Made by a program: the position numbers and the translations under genes
In this document: positions 55,065 through 64,000 of the stretch, piece after piece
How the letters are laid out: each line of letters begins with the position of its first letter
Position numbering within the stretch: position 1 is the stretch's first letter
Notes under the pieces: generated by a model
Database searches by the model: none
What the model saw: the letters and a program-made list of their open reading frames with translations, nothing else
What the model was told of the DNA's origin: nothing
DNA from: Hyphomicrobiales bacterium
GTDB lineage: Bacteria; Pseudomonadota; Alphaproteobacteria; Rhizobiales; Beijerinckiaceae
Assembly: GCA_027487245.1 (NCBI GenBank)
Contig: JAIYDY010000022.1
Location: forward strand, 26,275 to 90,274
Length of the DNA stretch: 64,000 nucleotides
Direction: 5' to 3'

Positions 55065-56516
55065 TTAGCGCGGTGTTCGCCCCGAGAGGACGCCTTGCGC
55101 ACGCGACACCGAGCCTTCGGTCACCTCGCCGGAGCCAGCCTCACGCGCATCACGCTCCGCAGCGTCCCGAAGGCGCTTGGCAGCCGAAATTCTGACCAGA
55201 ACCGGATGATCCTCGACCACGCGGTCGAGCATGGCCTTGGCTTCATTGCTCCAGGGCAATTCCTCATGCAGACGCGAAGGAGTTGCCTCGATGGCGTCCA
55301 TGTCGGTGCCGAGCGGCAGGATGTTGAACAGCGCGTCGAACAGCGAGTTGCAGACCTCCTGCACGAGGTAGGTCGCGCCGGAGTATCCCATAAACGGGGT
55401 GCCGGTATGTCTCCGGATGATGGCACCGGGGAATGATGCGGGAATGTAGATCGCCCGCCCCCCGGCCTCCGCCAGATACATGCGCTCGTTGTAGCTGCCG
55501 AATAGAATCAGCGGGGTCTTGGTCTTCACCAGTTCGCGGACCTGGTCGTTCAGGGTTTTCTCGCCCGGCTTGCGCGGAACCGCGAACGTGCAGGGCAGGC
55601 CCATCTCGACCTCGAGGAACTGCTTGATGCCGCGCGTGTAGGTTTCGTTCGCGACGATGGCAAAGGAGGCTGTCGCGAAGAAATCCTGCGTCACCGAGCG
55701 CCAGAGATCCCACAGCGGCTTGATGGTGGTGTGCTTCTCGCGCTCTATGAACGGCTCGGGGTCAAGCCCGGTCAGCTCGCCAAGCTTGCGCAGGAACTTG
55801 GTGGTAGAATGCAAACCGATCGGGGCCTGGAGATAAGGCCGGTCCAGCGCCTCGCAGAGGAGGCGGCCGAACTCGCGGTACATGCACACATTGACCTCGG
55901 CATCGCCGAGTTTGTTGATGTCGGCGAGATGCGTACCGAGCGGGAAACAGAGGTTGACCTCGGCACCGATGCCTTCGATCAGGCGGCGGATCTCGGCCAC
56001 ATCTGACGGCATGTTGAAGTTGCCATAGCTCGGGCCGATGATGTTGACCTTTGGCTTTGCGCCCTCCTTGCGGGGTTTGAGCGCAGGGGTCTTCTTCGGG
56101 CCGAACTGCTTCCAGAGCCAGGCCATGGCCCGGTTGGCGCATTGCCACTGGTCCTCGTCGATGGTGCGGGGCAGGAAGCGCAGGATGTTGGTGCCTTCCG
56201 GCGTCACGCCGCCGCCGATCATCTCGGCGATGGAACCGGTGACGACCACCGACGGCTGGCCGGGATCAAGCGTCTTGTGAGCACGCTTCATGGCACCTTC
56301 GGTGCCGTGCTGGCCGAGTTCTTCCTCGCCGAGCCCCGTGACAACGATGGGCAGTTCATGCGGCGGCAGGGCATCGGTGTAGTGCAGCACCGAGGTGACG
56401 GGCAGGTTTTCGCAACCGACCGGGCCGTCAATGATGACCTGAAGGCCCTTCACCGCGCAAAAGACATAGACAGCGCCCCAGTAACCGCCTGCCCTGTCGT
56501 GATCGAGCACCAGCAT
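55065..56516 (-). CDS. bchZ: Chlorophyllide a reductase subunit Z
   Basis: BchZ, 483 residues, NifK-like half of the BchYZ catalytic component that reduces ring B of chlorophyllide. It begins [19 protein letters not shown] and has the cluster cysteine region [16 protein letters not shown]. The start shares one base with the bchY stop (TGATG). It works with BchX in the cytoplasm. Confidence 0.97.
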   Translation of the reverse strand: MLVLDHDRAGGYWGAVYVFCAVKGLQVIIDGPVGCENLPVTSVLHYTDALPPHELPIVVTGLGEEELGQHGTEGAMKRAHKTLDPGQPSVVVTGSIAEMIGGGVTPEGTNILRFLPRTIDEDQWQCANRAMAWLWKQFGPKKTPALKPRKEGAKPKVNIIGPSYGNFNMPSDVAEIRRLIEGIGAEVNLCFPLGTHLADINKLGDAEVNVCMYREFGRLLCEALDRPYLQAPIGLHSTTKFLRKLGELTGLDPEPFIEREKHTTIKPLWDLWRSVTQDFFATASFAIVANETYTRGIKQFLEVEMGLPCTFAVPRKPGEKTLNDQVRELVKTKTPLILFGSYNERMYLAEAGGRAIYIPASFPGAIIRRHTGTPFMGYSGATYLVQEVCNSLFDALFNILPLGTDMDAIEATPSRLHEELPWSNEAKAMLDRVVEDHPVLVRISAAKRLRDAAERDAREAGSGEVTEGSVSRAQGVLSGRTPR

Positions 56517-58117
56517 CAGAGGATCTCCCCTGACATGCCCATGTCCGTCTTGCCGAGCTTGGCCAGTTGCTTCTTGCGGAATTCCGGGCGGTCGCGCGGC
56601 GTGTCGGACCAGATACCGGCGGAGAAACCCTCGCCCACGCCGTCGAAGAACTCCTTCATCACATCCATGCGGTCCTTGTTGCCCATGGCCGCATTGACCA
56701 CGGTTGCCAACGAGCCGGCACCGGCCACACCCATCAGGGGCCGGGCGGAAATCAGGTTGGTGAAGTAAAGCGAAGGCAGGCCGCGCGACTTGGCGTGCTG
56801 CACCACTGGAGTCGTGCCGATGGCCAGATCAGGATCGTGGAAATCGACCGCCGCCAGATCGTTCTCCAGCGAAGCGCGGAACTGGATGTGGACGCCGCGC
56901 GCCTCGAGCCATTCGCGGTCCGGGTCGGACCAGCGCGTGCGCGGGCAGGCCGTGCCGACATAAGGCACATTCGCACCGCTTTCGACCAACAGGCGCGCCA
57001 CCAGCAGTTCCGAGCCTTCATAGCCGGAAACTGTGATCTTGCCGTTGATCGGCTTTGCGGCGAGAGCGCCCTTGATCATCGGAAGGAACTGGTCCTTGGC
57101 GGTCTGCACGGTCGCTTTTGAGACCTCACAGACCTCGCCGATGGCGTCGAGCCAGGCAGCGGTGCCGTCATGGCCGACAGGGGCGGAGCCAATGATGGGG
57201 CGGCCGGCGATCTCGAACTCGCGAACAGAGGCGGTGTAGAACGGATGGATCGCCGCAACCGCCGCGCAATCGAGCGCGGCGTAGAGCTCGCGCCATTCGC
57301 GGGTGGGGACGACGGGGCCGGCGGCCAGCCCAAGCGCTCCCAGCATCATGCCGATACCGACCGGATCAGCCGGGAACATCTCGCCAAGCAGCGTCACCGT
57401 GCGCTTGTCATTGCGGCCACCGCGCGGCGCCATCACCGGGCCGGCCTCGGCTTCCTTGCGGGCGAAATTCAGCATCGCACCAGCCAGGATATCTTTTGCT
57501 TCGGCATGGGTCGGCACGCCAAAGCCAGGCACGTCGATGCCGATGATGCGCACGCCGTCGATGGTGTCGGGCAAGAGCCGCAACGGCACGCCCGAAGCGC
57601 TCGGCACGCACAGGTTGATCACCACGATGTTGTCGTACTGGTGCGGATCGGCCAGCAGATGCACCGCCTCGCGGATATCTTCGAAGAGCTTGCCGGTGAC
57701 CAGTGTCTCGGAGTTGAACGGAACATAGCCGACTGTCCGTTTCGCACCATAAAAGTGCGAGGTGAACGTCAGGCCATAGACGCAGCAGGCCGAGCCCGAA
57801 AGGACAGTGGCCGTGCGGCGCATGCGAAGGCCGACGCGCAGGGAGCCGAAGGCCGGGCACATGCTCTGCGGCTGATCGTGCGGGCCGACCGGATAGTCGG
57901 CAGCATAGCGCTCCAGCGTATCGCTTGCGCCGGCGGCAATCGCCGCTTGTCGCATCTGGTCACGCCCGGCATGGCAGCCATTTCCCAGCGCCTCGGCCTT
58001 GGCCACGCCTTGCGTCGCCGCCGCGATCTCGGCCTGTGACGGCACGGCCTTGACCGGAGTCACATCGACAGCGGCGGACTTGACCGGCTTGTCAAGATTA
58101 TTGATCAGCGTGACCAT
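56516..58117 (-). CDS. bchY: Chlorophyllide a reductase subunit Y
   Basis: BchY, 533 residues, NifD-like partner of BchZ. Cluster cysteines lie in [11 protein letters not shown] and [23 protein letters not shown] stands upstream of the ATG at 58117. It follows bchX by 11 bases and overlaps bchZ. The N-terminal 50 residues are a poorly conserved leader. Confidence 0.97.
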   Translation of the reverse strand: MVTLINNLDKPVKSAAVDVTPVKAVPSQAEIAAATQGVAKAEALGNGCHAGRDQMRQAAIAAGASDTLERYAADYPVGPHDQPQSMCPAFGSLRVGLRMRRTATVLSGSACCVYGLTFTSHFYGAKRTVGYVPFNSETLVTGKLFEDIREAVHLLADPHQYDNIVVINLCVPSASGVPLRLLPDTIDGVRIIGIDVPGFGVPTHAEAKDILAGAMLNFARKEAEAGPVMAPRGGRNDKRTVTLLGEMFPADPVGIGMMLGALGLAAGPVVPTREWRELYAALDCAAVAAIHPFYTASVREFEIAGRPIIGSAPVGHDGTAAWLDAIGEVCEVSKATVQTAKDQFLPMIKGALAAKPINGKITVSGYEGSELLVARLLVESGANVPYVGTACPRTRWSDPDREWLEARGVHIQFRASLENDLAAVDFHDPDLAIGTTPVVQHAKSRGLPSLYFTNLISARPLMGVAGAGSLATVVNAAMGNKDRMDVMKEFFDGVGEGFSAGIWSDTPRDRPEFRKKQLAKLGKTDMGMSGEIL

Positions 58118-58128
58118 GACCGTCGACC

Positions 58129-59157
58129 TCAGGCTTCGTCGTAGACGACTTCGAGGGTCTGCTTTTCAAGCACAACACCACCGCACATGTCGGCGAGAGA
58201 GGCTGGCTGAAGCACATAGTCGCGACCGGTGGTGTCGGCGGAGAAGAGGCCGAGCAGACCATCGGAGGTCATCGGTGCCGGCCGCATCGGCTTGGAGTCG
58301 CCCACATTCTGCACCAGTTCCTCGAACATCGGACCCCAGCGGTCGCCGGGGCGGCCAATGATGTGATAGTTGGCGCTTTTTCTGCGGATGTCCTCGTCCG
58401 CCGGGATCGAGGCCAGCACCGGAATGCCGACCGCTTCGGCGAAGGCTGCCGCTTCGCCCGTGCCGTCATCCTTGTTGATGACCATGCCAGCCACCCCGAC
58501 ATTGCCACCGAGCTTGCGGAAATACTCCACCGCCGAGCAGACGTTGTTGGCGACATAAAGCGATTGCAGGTCGTTCGAGCCGACAACGATCACCTTCTGG
58601 CACATGTCGCGGGCAATCGGCAGGCCGAAGCCGCCGCAGACCACGTCACCAAGGAAGTCGAGCAGGACATAGTCGAAGCCCCAGTCATGGAACCCGAGCT
58701 TCTCGAGCAGTTCAAAACCGTGGATGATGCCGCGCCCGCCGCAACCGCGGCCGACCTCCGGCCCGCCGAGTTCCATGGCGAAAACGCCATCGCGCTTGAA
58801 GCAGACATCCTCGATGCGCACCTCCTCGCCAGCCGCCTTCTTGCGGGCCGAGGTCTCGATGATGGTGGGGCAGGCCTTGCCGCCGAAGAGCAACGAGGTT
58901 GTGTCGCTTTTCGGATCACAGCCGATCAGCAGCACGCGCTTGCCCTGCTGGGCCATCATGTAGCTCAGATTGGCCAGCGTGAACGACTTGCCGATGCCGC
59001 CTTTGCCGTAGATCGCGATGATCTGCGTCTTGGTTTCGTGCACCGCATCTTCGGTCAGGTCGGGGCCGGGCGCTGAGGCTGCCCCAACGCCATGGGCGGC
59101 GAGCGCGGCATTCAGGGCATGGTTCGGGGTGGGGGGCGCAAGAGTGCTAGCAGTCAT
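58129..59157 (-). CDS. bchX: Chlorophyllide a reductase iron protein
   Basis: BchX, 342 residues, NifH-like ATP-dependent electron donor to BchYZ. P-loop GKGGIGKS is at 51-58 and the 4Fe-4S ligands are Cys139 (GRGCGGRG) and Cys174 (VVCGGFG). The start overlaps the bchC stop by four bases (ATGA); twelve further upstream open codons lie inside bchC. Confidence 0.97.
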   Translation of the reverse strand: MTASTLAPPTPNHALNAALAAHGVGAASAPGPDLTEDAVHETKTQIIAIYGKGGIGKSFTLANLSYMMAQQGKRVLLIGCDPKSDTTSLLFGGKACPTIIETSARKKAAGEEVRIEDVCFKRDGVFAMELGGPEVGRGCGGRGIIHGFELLEKLGFHDWGFDYVLLDFLGDVVCGGFGLPIARDMCQKVIVVGSNDLQSLYVANNVCSAVEYFRKLGGNVGVAGMVINKDDGTGEAAAFAEAVGIPVLASIPADEDIRRKSANYHIIGRPGDRWGPMFEELVQNVGDSKPMRPAPMTSDGLLGLFSADTTGRDYVLQPASLADMCGGVVLEKQTLEVVYDEA

Positions 59158-60089
59158 GGGCAGGTTCTCCAGTCCAATATCATCTTGACGCAAGCCGGAT
59201 CGGCGAACGCGGTTTCATAGGCTTTTGCAGCATCCCCGACGGGACTGCGGTGGGTGACAAGGCCATCAAGCGACAACCTGCCATCGATGATCAGGGCCAT
59301 GACATCGGCCAGGTCGGAGGGCTGGAACTCGGCAGCGATGCGCAGCCTGGCTTCACGCATGAAGGCAGGCGGGAACACGAAAGAAAGTGGCGCTTCATAA
59401 AAGCCGCCAAGCACGATCTCGCCGCCGCGCGCCAGCCGGGCAATCAGGGTGTCCAGCAGTTTGCCATCGCCACTGACATCATAGATCGAACGATAATCGC
59501 AACGCGCATCGGTGGACGGATCGACAACCTCGTAGCCGACAGCACCACTCATCCGGATCGGGTTCTTTTCCCAGACCAGGGGTGATCCGCCAAGAGCGAC
59601 GGTGAGCCTCGCCAGCAGGCGGCCAAGCACGCCATGGCCGACGATGAGGTCAGGCAAGGCGCCGCCGACAAAGGCGTGGCTGGCGGTTGCTGCCAGTGCC
59701 AGAAGCACGCCGTTTTCGCCAAGGCTTGCAGGAACCGGGATGACCTTTGCGCCGGGCACGACCAGATGATGCGCCGCGCCGCCGAACAGGCCGCTGATGC
59801 CCTGAAAACAGCGCGCGCCTGGCACAAAGACATGCTCGCCGACCGAACGGTTCGCGGCTGGACCGGCTTCGCGGATAACGCCAACCGTCTCGTAACCGGG
59901 AATGAGAGGGTATTGCAGGCCGGGGAAATGGGGCATGCGCCCTGTCCAGAGCAGACGTTCGGTGCCCGTGCTGATGCCGGACCAAAGGACCTCGACGACC
60001 ACATCGACGTCCGTCGCGGCGATCAGCCCGACCTGATCGAGCGCGATGCTGCGTGGCTCTCTCAGAACGATGGCCAGGGTGTTCTTCAA
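59154..60089 (-). CDS. bchC: Bacteriochlorophyllide a dehydrogenase
   Basis: BchC, 311 residues, medium-chain dehydrogenase-like enzyme oxidising 3-hydroxyethyl-bacteriochlorophyllide a. N-terminal LAIVLREPRSIALDQV, then GISTGTERLLWTGRMP and FQGISGLFGGAAHHLV are BchC marks; the catalytic-zinc cysteines of alcohol dehydrogenases are absent, as in other BchC. The start is TTG at 60089 with AAGGGG ten bases upstream; no ATG is near. A PpsR-type site lies 71 bases upstream. Confidence 0.96.
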   Translation of the reverse strand: MKNTLAIVLREPRSIALDQVGLIAATDVDVVVEVLWSGISTGTERLLWTGRMPHFPGLQYPLIPGYETVGVIREAGPAANRSVGEHVFVPGARCFQGISGLFGGAAHHLVVPGAKVIPVPASLGENGVLLALAATASHAFVGGALPDLIVGHGVLGRLLARLTVALGGSPLVWEKNPIRMSGAVGYEVVDPSTDARCDYRSIYDVSGDGKLLDTLIARLARGGEIVLGGFYEAPLSFVFPPAFMREARLRIAAEFQPSDLADVMALIIDGRLSLDGLVTHRSPVGDAAKAYETAFADPACVKMILDWRTCP

Positions 60090-60159
60090 GACGCCTGATC
60101 CCCTTATTCTTCAGCCTGGAACGCGGACCGAATTGTCAGCCTATCGAGGCGCTCTCGAC

Positions 60160-60177
60160 TGTCAATTTGTATAGACA
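60160..60177. promoter_or_regulatory. PpsR/CrtJ-type site upstream of bchC
   Basis: TGTCAATTTGTATAGACA fits TGT-N12-ACA and lies between crtF and bchC, so bchCXYZ has its own oxygen-controlled promoter inside the crtEF-bch-puf superoperon. A degenerate second copy (TGT-N12-GCG) may lie at 60134-60151. Confidence 0.7.
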
Positions 60178-60178
60178 C

Positions 60179-61345
60179 TTATATGCCCGGCTTTCTTGCC
60201 TGGATCAGTCCGGACAATAGCGGACGCGGCATCGCGATCTGGCGCGGCGCGACAAAACCGGAGCGCGTCAACATCGTCATCAACTCAGATGGTTTGCGGG
60301 CACGCCCCTTACCCATGGCGAGCAGGTAAAAGCCAAAATAGGCATCGGCCATCGGCGCTGAGTTCGCATCCCCTGCCATCGGTTCGGCAATCAGGATGGT
60401 TCCGCCCGGCTCCAGCGCGGCGAAAATCGCAGCCAGCAGTTTCTCGACCGAGTCATCGCCATGATCGTGGGCGATGCGCACCAGCGTGACCAGATCAGCG
60501 CCGCGCGGCAGCGGATCATGCGAGAACGAGCCGCCGACCAGCGTCGCGCGGTCAGCAAGCCCCGCGGCTGAGAATCGCGGTCGGGCCGTTTCAACAACAG
60601 CAGGCAAGTCGAACAATGTCAGATCGAGAGCAGGCGCGCGCGCTGCCGCCGAGCGCAGGAATGAGCCATCGCCACCACCCACGTCCATAAGCCGCTTGTG
60701 GCGCGAGACATCATAGGCATCGAGCACATCGGTCGCGACGAACTGCTGCGAGGTTGCCATCAAATTGGTGTATGGCGCGACATCGCTGCTCGCGAGCGAA
60801 GCCGGATCGATGCCATCGGCATAGGGCCAGTAACGTGCAAGCTTGGTCTCCGTCACCTCGCCGCGCAGCAGCGCCACGGGGTCTGCCATGTCGGCATAAA
60901 ACATGGCGTGGTGCTCGATCATGGCCTTCACGCCCGGATTGGCCCGCATCGCCGCCCCGATCTGGCCAAGGCCGAAGCGATCCTGGCCGCGATCCTGCAA
61001 CAGATCCAGTGAGGCCGCCGCCAACAGCAGGCGACGGGCGGCGTCCTCGTTGAGCTTCACATGCCTTGCGACCTCAGCCACGCTGAGCGGACGCTTCGCC
61101 AGAAGTTCGAACAGATCGAGCTTCACACAGGCAAACAGCACCTGCGAATAAACGAACCCGGCACACAGATCGAAGCAGTCGCGGGCTCGCTTTGCAGAAA
61201 CGCGGCGCGTCAATGGGAAGCGCGCGGCCATGATCTGGAAGCGCTGGCTCGCCAGAATGCTGTCACGCAGTCCATAGGCGCGGTCAGCCAGACGGCTCCA
61301 GACAGACAGGCTGGCGGGATCAGGCACGCTGGAGATCCGGCCCAT
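60179..61345 (-). CDS. crtF: Demethylspheroidene/rhodopin-type O-methyltransferase CrtF
   Basis: CrtF, 388 residues, SAM-dependent methyltransferase that methylates the hydroxyl at the psi end of hydroxycarotenoids. Domain order is an N-terminal dimerisation helix bundle and a C-terminal methyltransferase with LMDVGGGDGSFLR and LVRIAHDHGDDSV. The ATG at 61345 has AGAGGATC upstream; a GTG at 61369 overlapping the crtE stop is the alternative. It runs between crtE and bchC in the superoperon. Confidence 0.93.
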   Translation of the reverse strand: MGRISSVPDPASLSVWSRLADRAYGLRDSILASQRFQIMAARFPLTRRVSAKRARDCFDLCAGFVYSQVLFACVKLDLFELLAKRPLSVAEVARHVKLNEDAARRLLLAAASLDLLQDRGQDRFGLGQIGAAMRANPGVKAMIEHHAMFYADMADPVALLRGEVTETKLARYWPYADGIDPASLASSDVAPYTNLMATSQQFVATDVLDAYDVSRHKRLMDVGGGDGSFLRSAAARAPALDLTLFDLPAVVETARPRFSAAGLADRATLVGGSFSHDPLPRGADLVTLVRIAHDHGDDSVEKLLAAIFAALEPGGTILIAEPMAGDANSAPMADAYFGFYLLAMGKGRARKPSELMTMLTRSGFVAPRQIAMPRPLLSGLIQARKPGI

Positions 61346-61365
61346 GAGATCCTCTCGGCCTGACT

Positions 61366-62232
61366 TCACGCCGCCCGGATGTGCAGTTCCGCCGGCAGGA
61401 AGGCTGTCGCCTCGCGCTCGATGGCAGCCTTCAGCGCCATCTGTCCCGGACAGGCAGGGATGGCGTCGACAGCTTCCGCGATCAATTGGTCAAGCCAGCG
61501 GATCGCGCCCTGCATGCCCAGTTCCTTGACCGCATTGGGCCGGCCCCGCGCAGCATCCTGCCCAGCGGGCTTGCCCATTTCCTCGGCTGTGTCCGCCGCG
61601 TCGCGGATGTCATCGGCGACCTGATAGGCGCAGCCAAGCCGCTCGCCGAGCGTGCGCCAGGCAACAGGATCATGCCCTGCAGCAAGCGCACCAGAGGCTG
61701 TCGCGGCAGCGAAGAGCGACGAGGTCTTTGCCCGGTGATAATCTGCAATCGGGATCATCGCCTCGCTTTCCCAGGCCTGCCCTGCGCAGATGCCATGGGG
61801 TGCGCCACCCGCCTGTGCCACGATGCTGACAAGGCCTGCCATCCGGTCCAGATGGGTCGTCGCGCCACGCGCAATCGTCTCGAAAGCCAGCACGATCAGC
61901 GCATCGCCGGCCAGAACTGCCAGCGGCTCGCCATAGACCTTGTGCACCGTGGGCTTGCCGCGCCTCAGATCGGCATCGTCAAAGGCCGGCAGATCATCAT
62001 GTACCAGTGAGGCACAATGCAGAAACTCGATGGCGCAGGCCGCCGCATCCGCCGCAGCCGGATCAGAATCACCGCAGGCCTTCGCCACCGTGATGGCGAG
62101 ACGGGGCCTCAGGCGATGGCCGCCCGGAAAAACCGCATACTGCAGCGCCGAGGCCAGCTTGGGCGGGCAAGAGGCCTGTGTGATGGAAAGAGCTGACTGC
62201 ATCGCGGTTTCGATTCGGAGCATCATCGACAT
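61366..62232 (-). CDS. crtE: Geranylgeranyl diphosphate synthase
   Basis: CrtE, 288 residues, makes the C20 precursor for carotenoid and the chlorophyll tail. First Asp-rich motif DDLPAFDD is at about 79-86 and the second DDIRD at 207-211. The ATG at 62232 is chosen because the frame upstream runs through the PpsR palindrome of the crtE-crtD gap. It heads the superoperon crtE-crtF-bchCXYZ-puf. Confidence 0.94.
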   Translation of the reverse strand: MSMMLRIETAMQSALSITQASCPPKLASALQYAVFPGGHRLRPRLAITVAKACGDSDPAAADAAACAIEFLHCASLVHDDLPAFDDADLRRGKPTVHKVYGEPLAVLAGDALIVLAFETIARGATTHLDRMAGLVSIVAQAGGAPHGICAGQAWESEAMIPIADYHRAKTSSLFAAATASGALAAGHDPVAWRTLGERLGCAYQVADDIRDAADTAEEMGKPAGQDAARGRPNAVKELGMQGAIRWLDQLIAEAVDAIPACPGQMALKAAIEREATAFLPAELHIRAA

Positions 62233-62255
62233 GGCGACCACCCTTGATGAATTGC

Positions 62256-62298
62256 TGTCAATCGAAATTGACACTTGAACTGACATTCAGAATGGACA
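62256..62298. promoter_or_regulatory. Tandem PpsR/CrtJ-type sites between crtE and crtD
   Basis: TGTCAATCGAAATTGACA (62256-62273) is a perfect inverted repeat with a four-base centre. A second, weaker site (TGA-N12-ACA) follows at 62281-62298 after seven bases, the same spacing as at pufQ. It would control both divergent genes. Confidence 0.75.
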
Positions 62299-62368
62299 TT
62301 GATATTCTGGCTGTCAATTGGGGTTTATCCGGGCAGCGAGGTGATAAAGCTGGAGCTAAACTGACGGC

Positions 62369-63913
62369 ATGAGCACCAGGCGCGTTGCCATCATCGGGGC
62401 GGGAATTGGCGGGCTTAGCGCGGCGCTCGATCTTGCATCTGCTGGCCTGCATGTCACCGTGCTGGAGCGCGCCGCTTCGCCCGGCGGCAAGATGCGGCAG
62501 CTTTCACCGGGCGGCGAGGCGATGGATGCGGGGCCAACCGTCTTCACAATGCGCCATGTCTTCGAGGCGCTGTTCGACCGTGCGGGCGAGACGCTGGACA
62601 ATCATGTCACGTTGACACCGCTCGACATTCTCGCACGCCACGCATGGGCCGATGGCGCACAGCTTGACCTTTTTGCCAGCGTCGAGGCCAGCGCCGATGC
62701 GATCGGCGTCCTTGCCGGCACGGCGGAAGCGGAGCGGTTTCGCGCCTTCTCCGATGAGACCCGCGCGATCTACGCGCTGCTCGACCGCAGCTTCATGCAG
62801 GCCGAGAAGCCAAGCATGCCTGGGCTGGCTGCGAACATGGTGCGGGGGGGCCTGCGCAATCCGCTGGACATGCTGAAGATGCGCCCCTTCGAGACGATGT
62901 GGTCGGCGCTGGGGCGCTCCTTCGCCGATCCGCGTCTTCGCCAACTCTTCGGGCGTTACGCCACCTATTGCGGCTCATCGCCCTTTGCCGCGCCCGCCAC
63001 GCTGATGCTGATCGCCCATGCCGAGCAGGCCGGCGTGTGGAGCGTCAAGGGCGGCATGCATGCGCTCGCCCGCGCCATCTGCGATCTTGCCACGGCCAAG
63101 GGCGCGAGCTTCCGCTTCAATGCCCATGTGGCGCGGATCAGGACCGGAAGCGGTGGCGTCGAAGATATCGAACTGGCGGATGGCGAAGTGGTGCCTGCCA
63201 GCGCGGTGATCTTCAATGGCGACTATGCGGCGCTCGGCACCGGGATGCTCGGAGCCGAGGTCACGGCAAGCGTGCCAGTGGCCAAGCGAGAGCGCCGTTC
63301 GCTTTCGGCCATTGTCAGCTGCAGGCTGGCGGAGACGTCGGGCTTCCCGTTGATCCGGCACAATGTGTTCTTCAGCTCTGACTATCCGGCGGAGTTCCGC
63401 AACATCTTTGGCGAGGGCCGCGTGCCCGAAGAGCCGACCGTCTACGTCTGCGCGCAGGACCGGGGTGATGACGGCCTTGCAGCGGAGGGCACACCCGAGC
63501 GCCTTCTGTGCCTCGTCAACGCGCCCGCCAGGGGCGACAGCCATGATTTCAGCGAGATGGAGATCGCGCAATGCGAGGACAAGGCAGCGCGGCTGATGGC
63601 GCGATGCGGCCTGACGCTCAAGCCGGGCGCGTCTGTGACGACCACGCCGACGGGCTTCAACCAGCTCTTTCCAGCCTCGGGGGGCGGGCTTTACGGGCAG
63701 GCGAGCCATGGCTGGCAGGCATCGTTCCTCAGGCCGGGGTCGCGCACGCGCATTCCGGGCCTGTATCTGGCGGGGGGCAGCGTGCATCCGGGGCCGGGCG
63801 TCCCGATGGCGGCAATGTCGGGGGCCTTGGCGGCAGCCAGCGTGCTCGGGGACCTGACTTTTCCACGCCCGTTGCCCAAGGCGGCTATCGCTGGTGGTAC
63901 ATCGATGCCCTGA
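62369..63913 (+). CDS. crtD: Hydroxyneurosporene/methoxyneurosporene desaturase CrtD
   Basis: CrtD, 514 residues, phytoene-desaturase-like flavoprotein that introduces C-3,4 double bonds in the spheroidene/spirilloxanthin path. N-terminal FAD loop VAIIGAGIGGLSAALDL and C-terminal GLYLAGGSVHPGPGVPMAAM are present. It diverges from crtE with the PpsR sites between. Its end overlaps the beginning of crtC. Confidence 0.94.
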   Translation: MSTRRVAIIGAGIGGLSAALDLASAGLHVTVLERAASPGGKMRQLSPGGEAMDAGPTVFTMRHVFEALFDRAGETLDNHVTLTPLDILARHAWADGAQLDLFASVEASADAIGVLAGTAEAERFRAFSDETRAIYALLDRSFMQAEKPSMPGLAANMVRGGLRNPLDMLKMRPFETMWSALGRSFADPRLRQLFGRYATYCGSSPFAAPATLMLIAHAEQAGVWSVKGGMHALARAICDLATAKGASFRFNAHVARIRTGSGGVEDIELADGEVVPASAVIFNGDYAALGTGMLGAEVTASVPVAKRERRSLSAIVSCRLAETSGFPLIRHNVFFSSDYPAEFRNIFGEGRVPEEPTVYVCAQDRGDDGLAAEGTPERLLCLVNAPARGDSHDFSEMEIAQCEDKAARLMARCGLTLKPGASVTTTPTGFNQLFPASGGGLYGQASHGWQASFLRPGSRTRIPGLYLAGGSVHPGPGVPMAAMSGALAAASVLGDLTFPRPLPKAAIAGGTSMP

Positions 63914-64000
63914 GTGATGACGGCGCCTTCGGGCTGGTGGTGATCGCCTTCATTGGCAGCGTGTTCTCACCCTATTACGCCCGCGCCCTCCGCATGGGGC
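63880..64000 (+). CDS. crtC: Hydroxyneurosporene synthase (carotenoid hydratase) CrtC, N-terminal part
   Basis: Only the first roughly 40 residues are in the window; the rest lies beyond the right edge. The frame reads GGYRWWYIDALSDDG then VIAFIGSVFSPYYARALRMG, a CrtC signature. CrtC adds water to the psi-end double bond of neurosporene or lycopene. The start is unclear: in-frame GTG codons at 63937 and 63940 give the short form starting at the IAFIGS block, but the conserved WWYIDALSDDG upstream suggests translation begins earlier, inside crtD. The left coordinate marks the first recognisable codon. Confidence 0.85.

Overview
The window is GC-rich DNA from a purple, bacteriochlorophyll-making alphaproteobacterium. 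The evidence is a type-2 reaction-centre operon (pufQBALMC), the anaerobic cyclase bchE, bchJ, bchCXYZ and the spirilloxanthin-type carotenoid genes crtE, crtF, crtD and crtC. No pufX is seen. Lipid and phosphonate genes (pmtA, plcP, a C-P lyase operon with a hexapeptide transferase and a 2H phosphoesterase) fit a member of the Hyphomicrobiales (Rhizobiales) best, but the exact taxon cannot be fixed from this window. No insertion sequence, prophage, CRISPR array or ribosomal RNA was seen.

Layout. (1) 1-24 kb, almost all on the minus strand, is a nutrient-scavenging region. It holds a branched-chain/amide-type ABC transporter beside an acetamidase/formamidase; hpxZ; a cupin; a polyamine-type ABC transporter with a creatininase-family hydrolase; a dipeptide-type ABC transporter followed by gamma-glutamyltransferase and a DUF1028 protein; a quinate/protocatechuate block (aroE-like, pcaH, pcaG and a beta-keto acid cleavage enzyme); and a D-amino-acid-dehydrogenase-like oxidoreductase. 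(2) 23.7-31.6 kb, plus strand, holds an RpiR-type regulator, a second peptide ABC transporter and an MlrC-family peptidase. (3) 31.78 kb is a tRNA with CAU anticodon (probably Ile2). (4) 31.9-46.1 kb is a phosphorus-acquisition block: pmtA, plcP and a glycosyltransferase for lipid remodelling, then phnCDEEGHIJKL, a hexapeptide transferase, phnM, phnN and DUF1045. Pho-box-like direct repeats precede plcP and phnC. (5) 46.1-64 kb is part of the photosynthesis gene cluster: hemN and bchE diverge, bchJ follows, an MBL-fold hydrolase sits in between, and then the superoperon crtE-crtF-bchC-X-Y-Z-pufQ-B-A-L-M-C runs on the minus strand, with crtD and the start of crtC diverging from crtE.

How it works together. 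The first half takes up and hydrolyses amides, gamma-glutamyl compounds, peptides and aromatic acids, and three of its intergenic gaps carry a similar GntR-type palindrome. The middle block looks like one phosphate-starvation programme: membrane phosphatidylcholine is cut by PlcP and replaced by glycolipid, while phosphonates are imported and broken down by C-P lyase. The last block makes bacteriochlorophyll, carotenoid, LH1 antenna and reaction centre. Four intergenic regions there carry PpsR/CrtJ-type TGT-N12-ACA palindromes, and at bchE the palindrome overlaps an FNR-like site, so oxygen control is written in the sequence. Hairpins lie after the binding-protein genes phnD and dppA and between puf genes, which would set unequal protein amounts within each operon.
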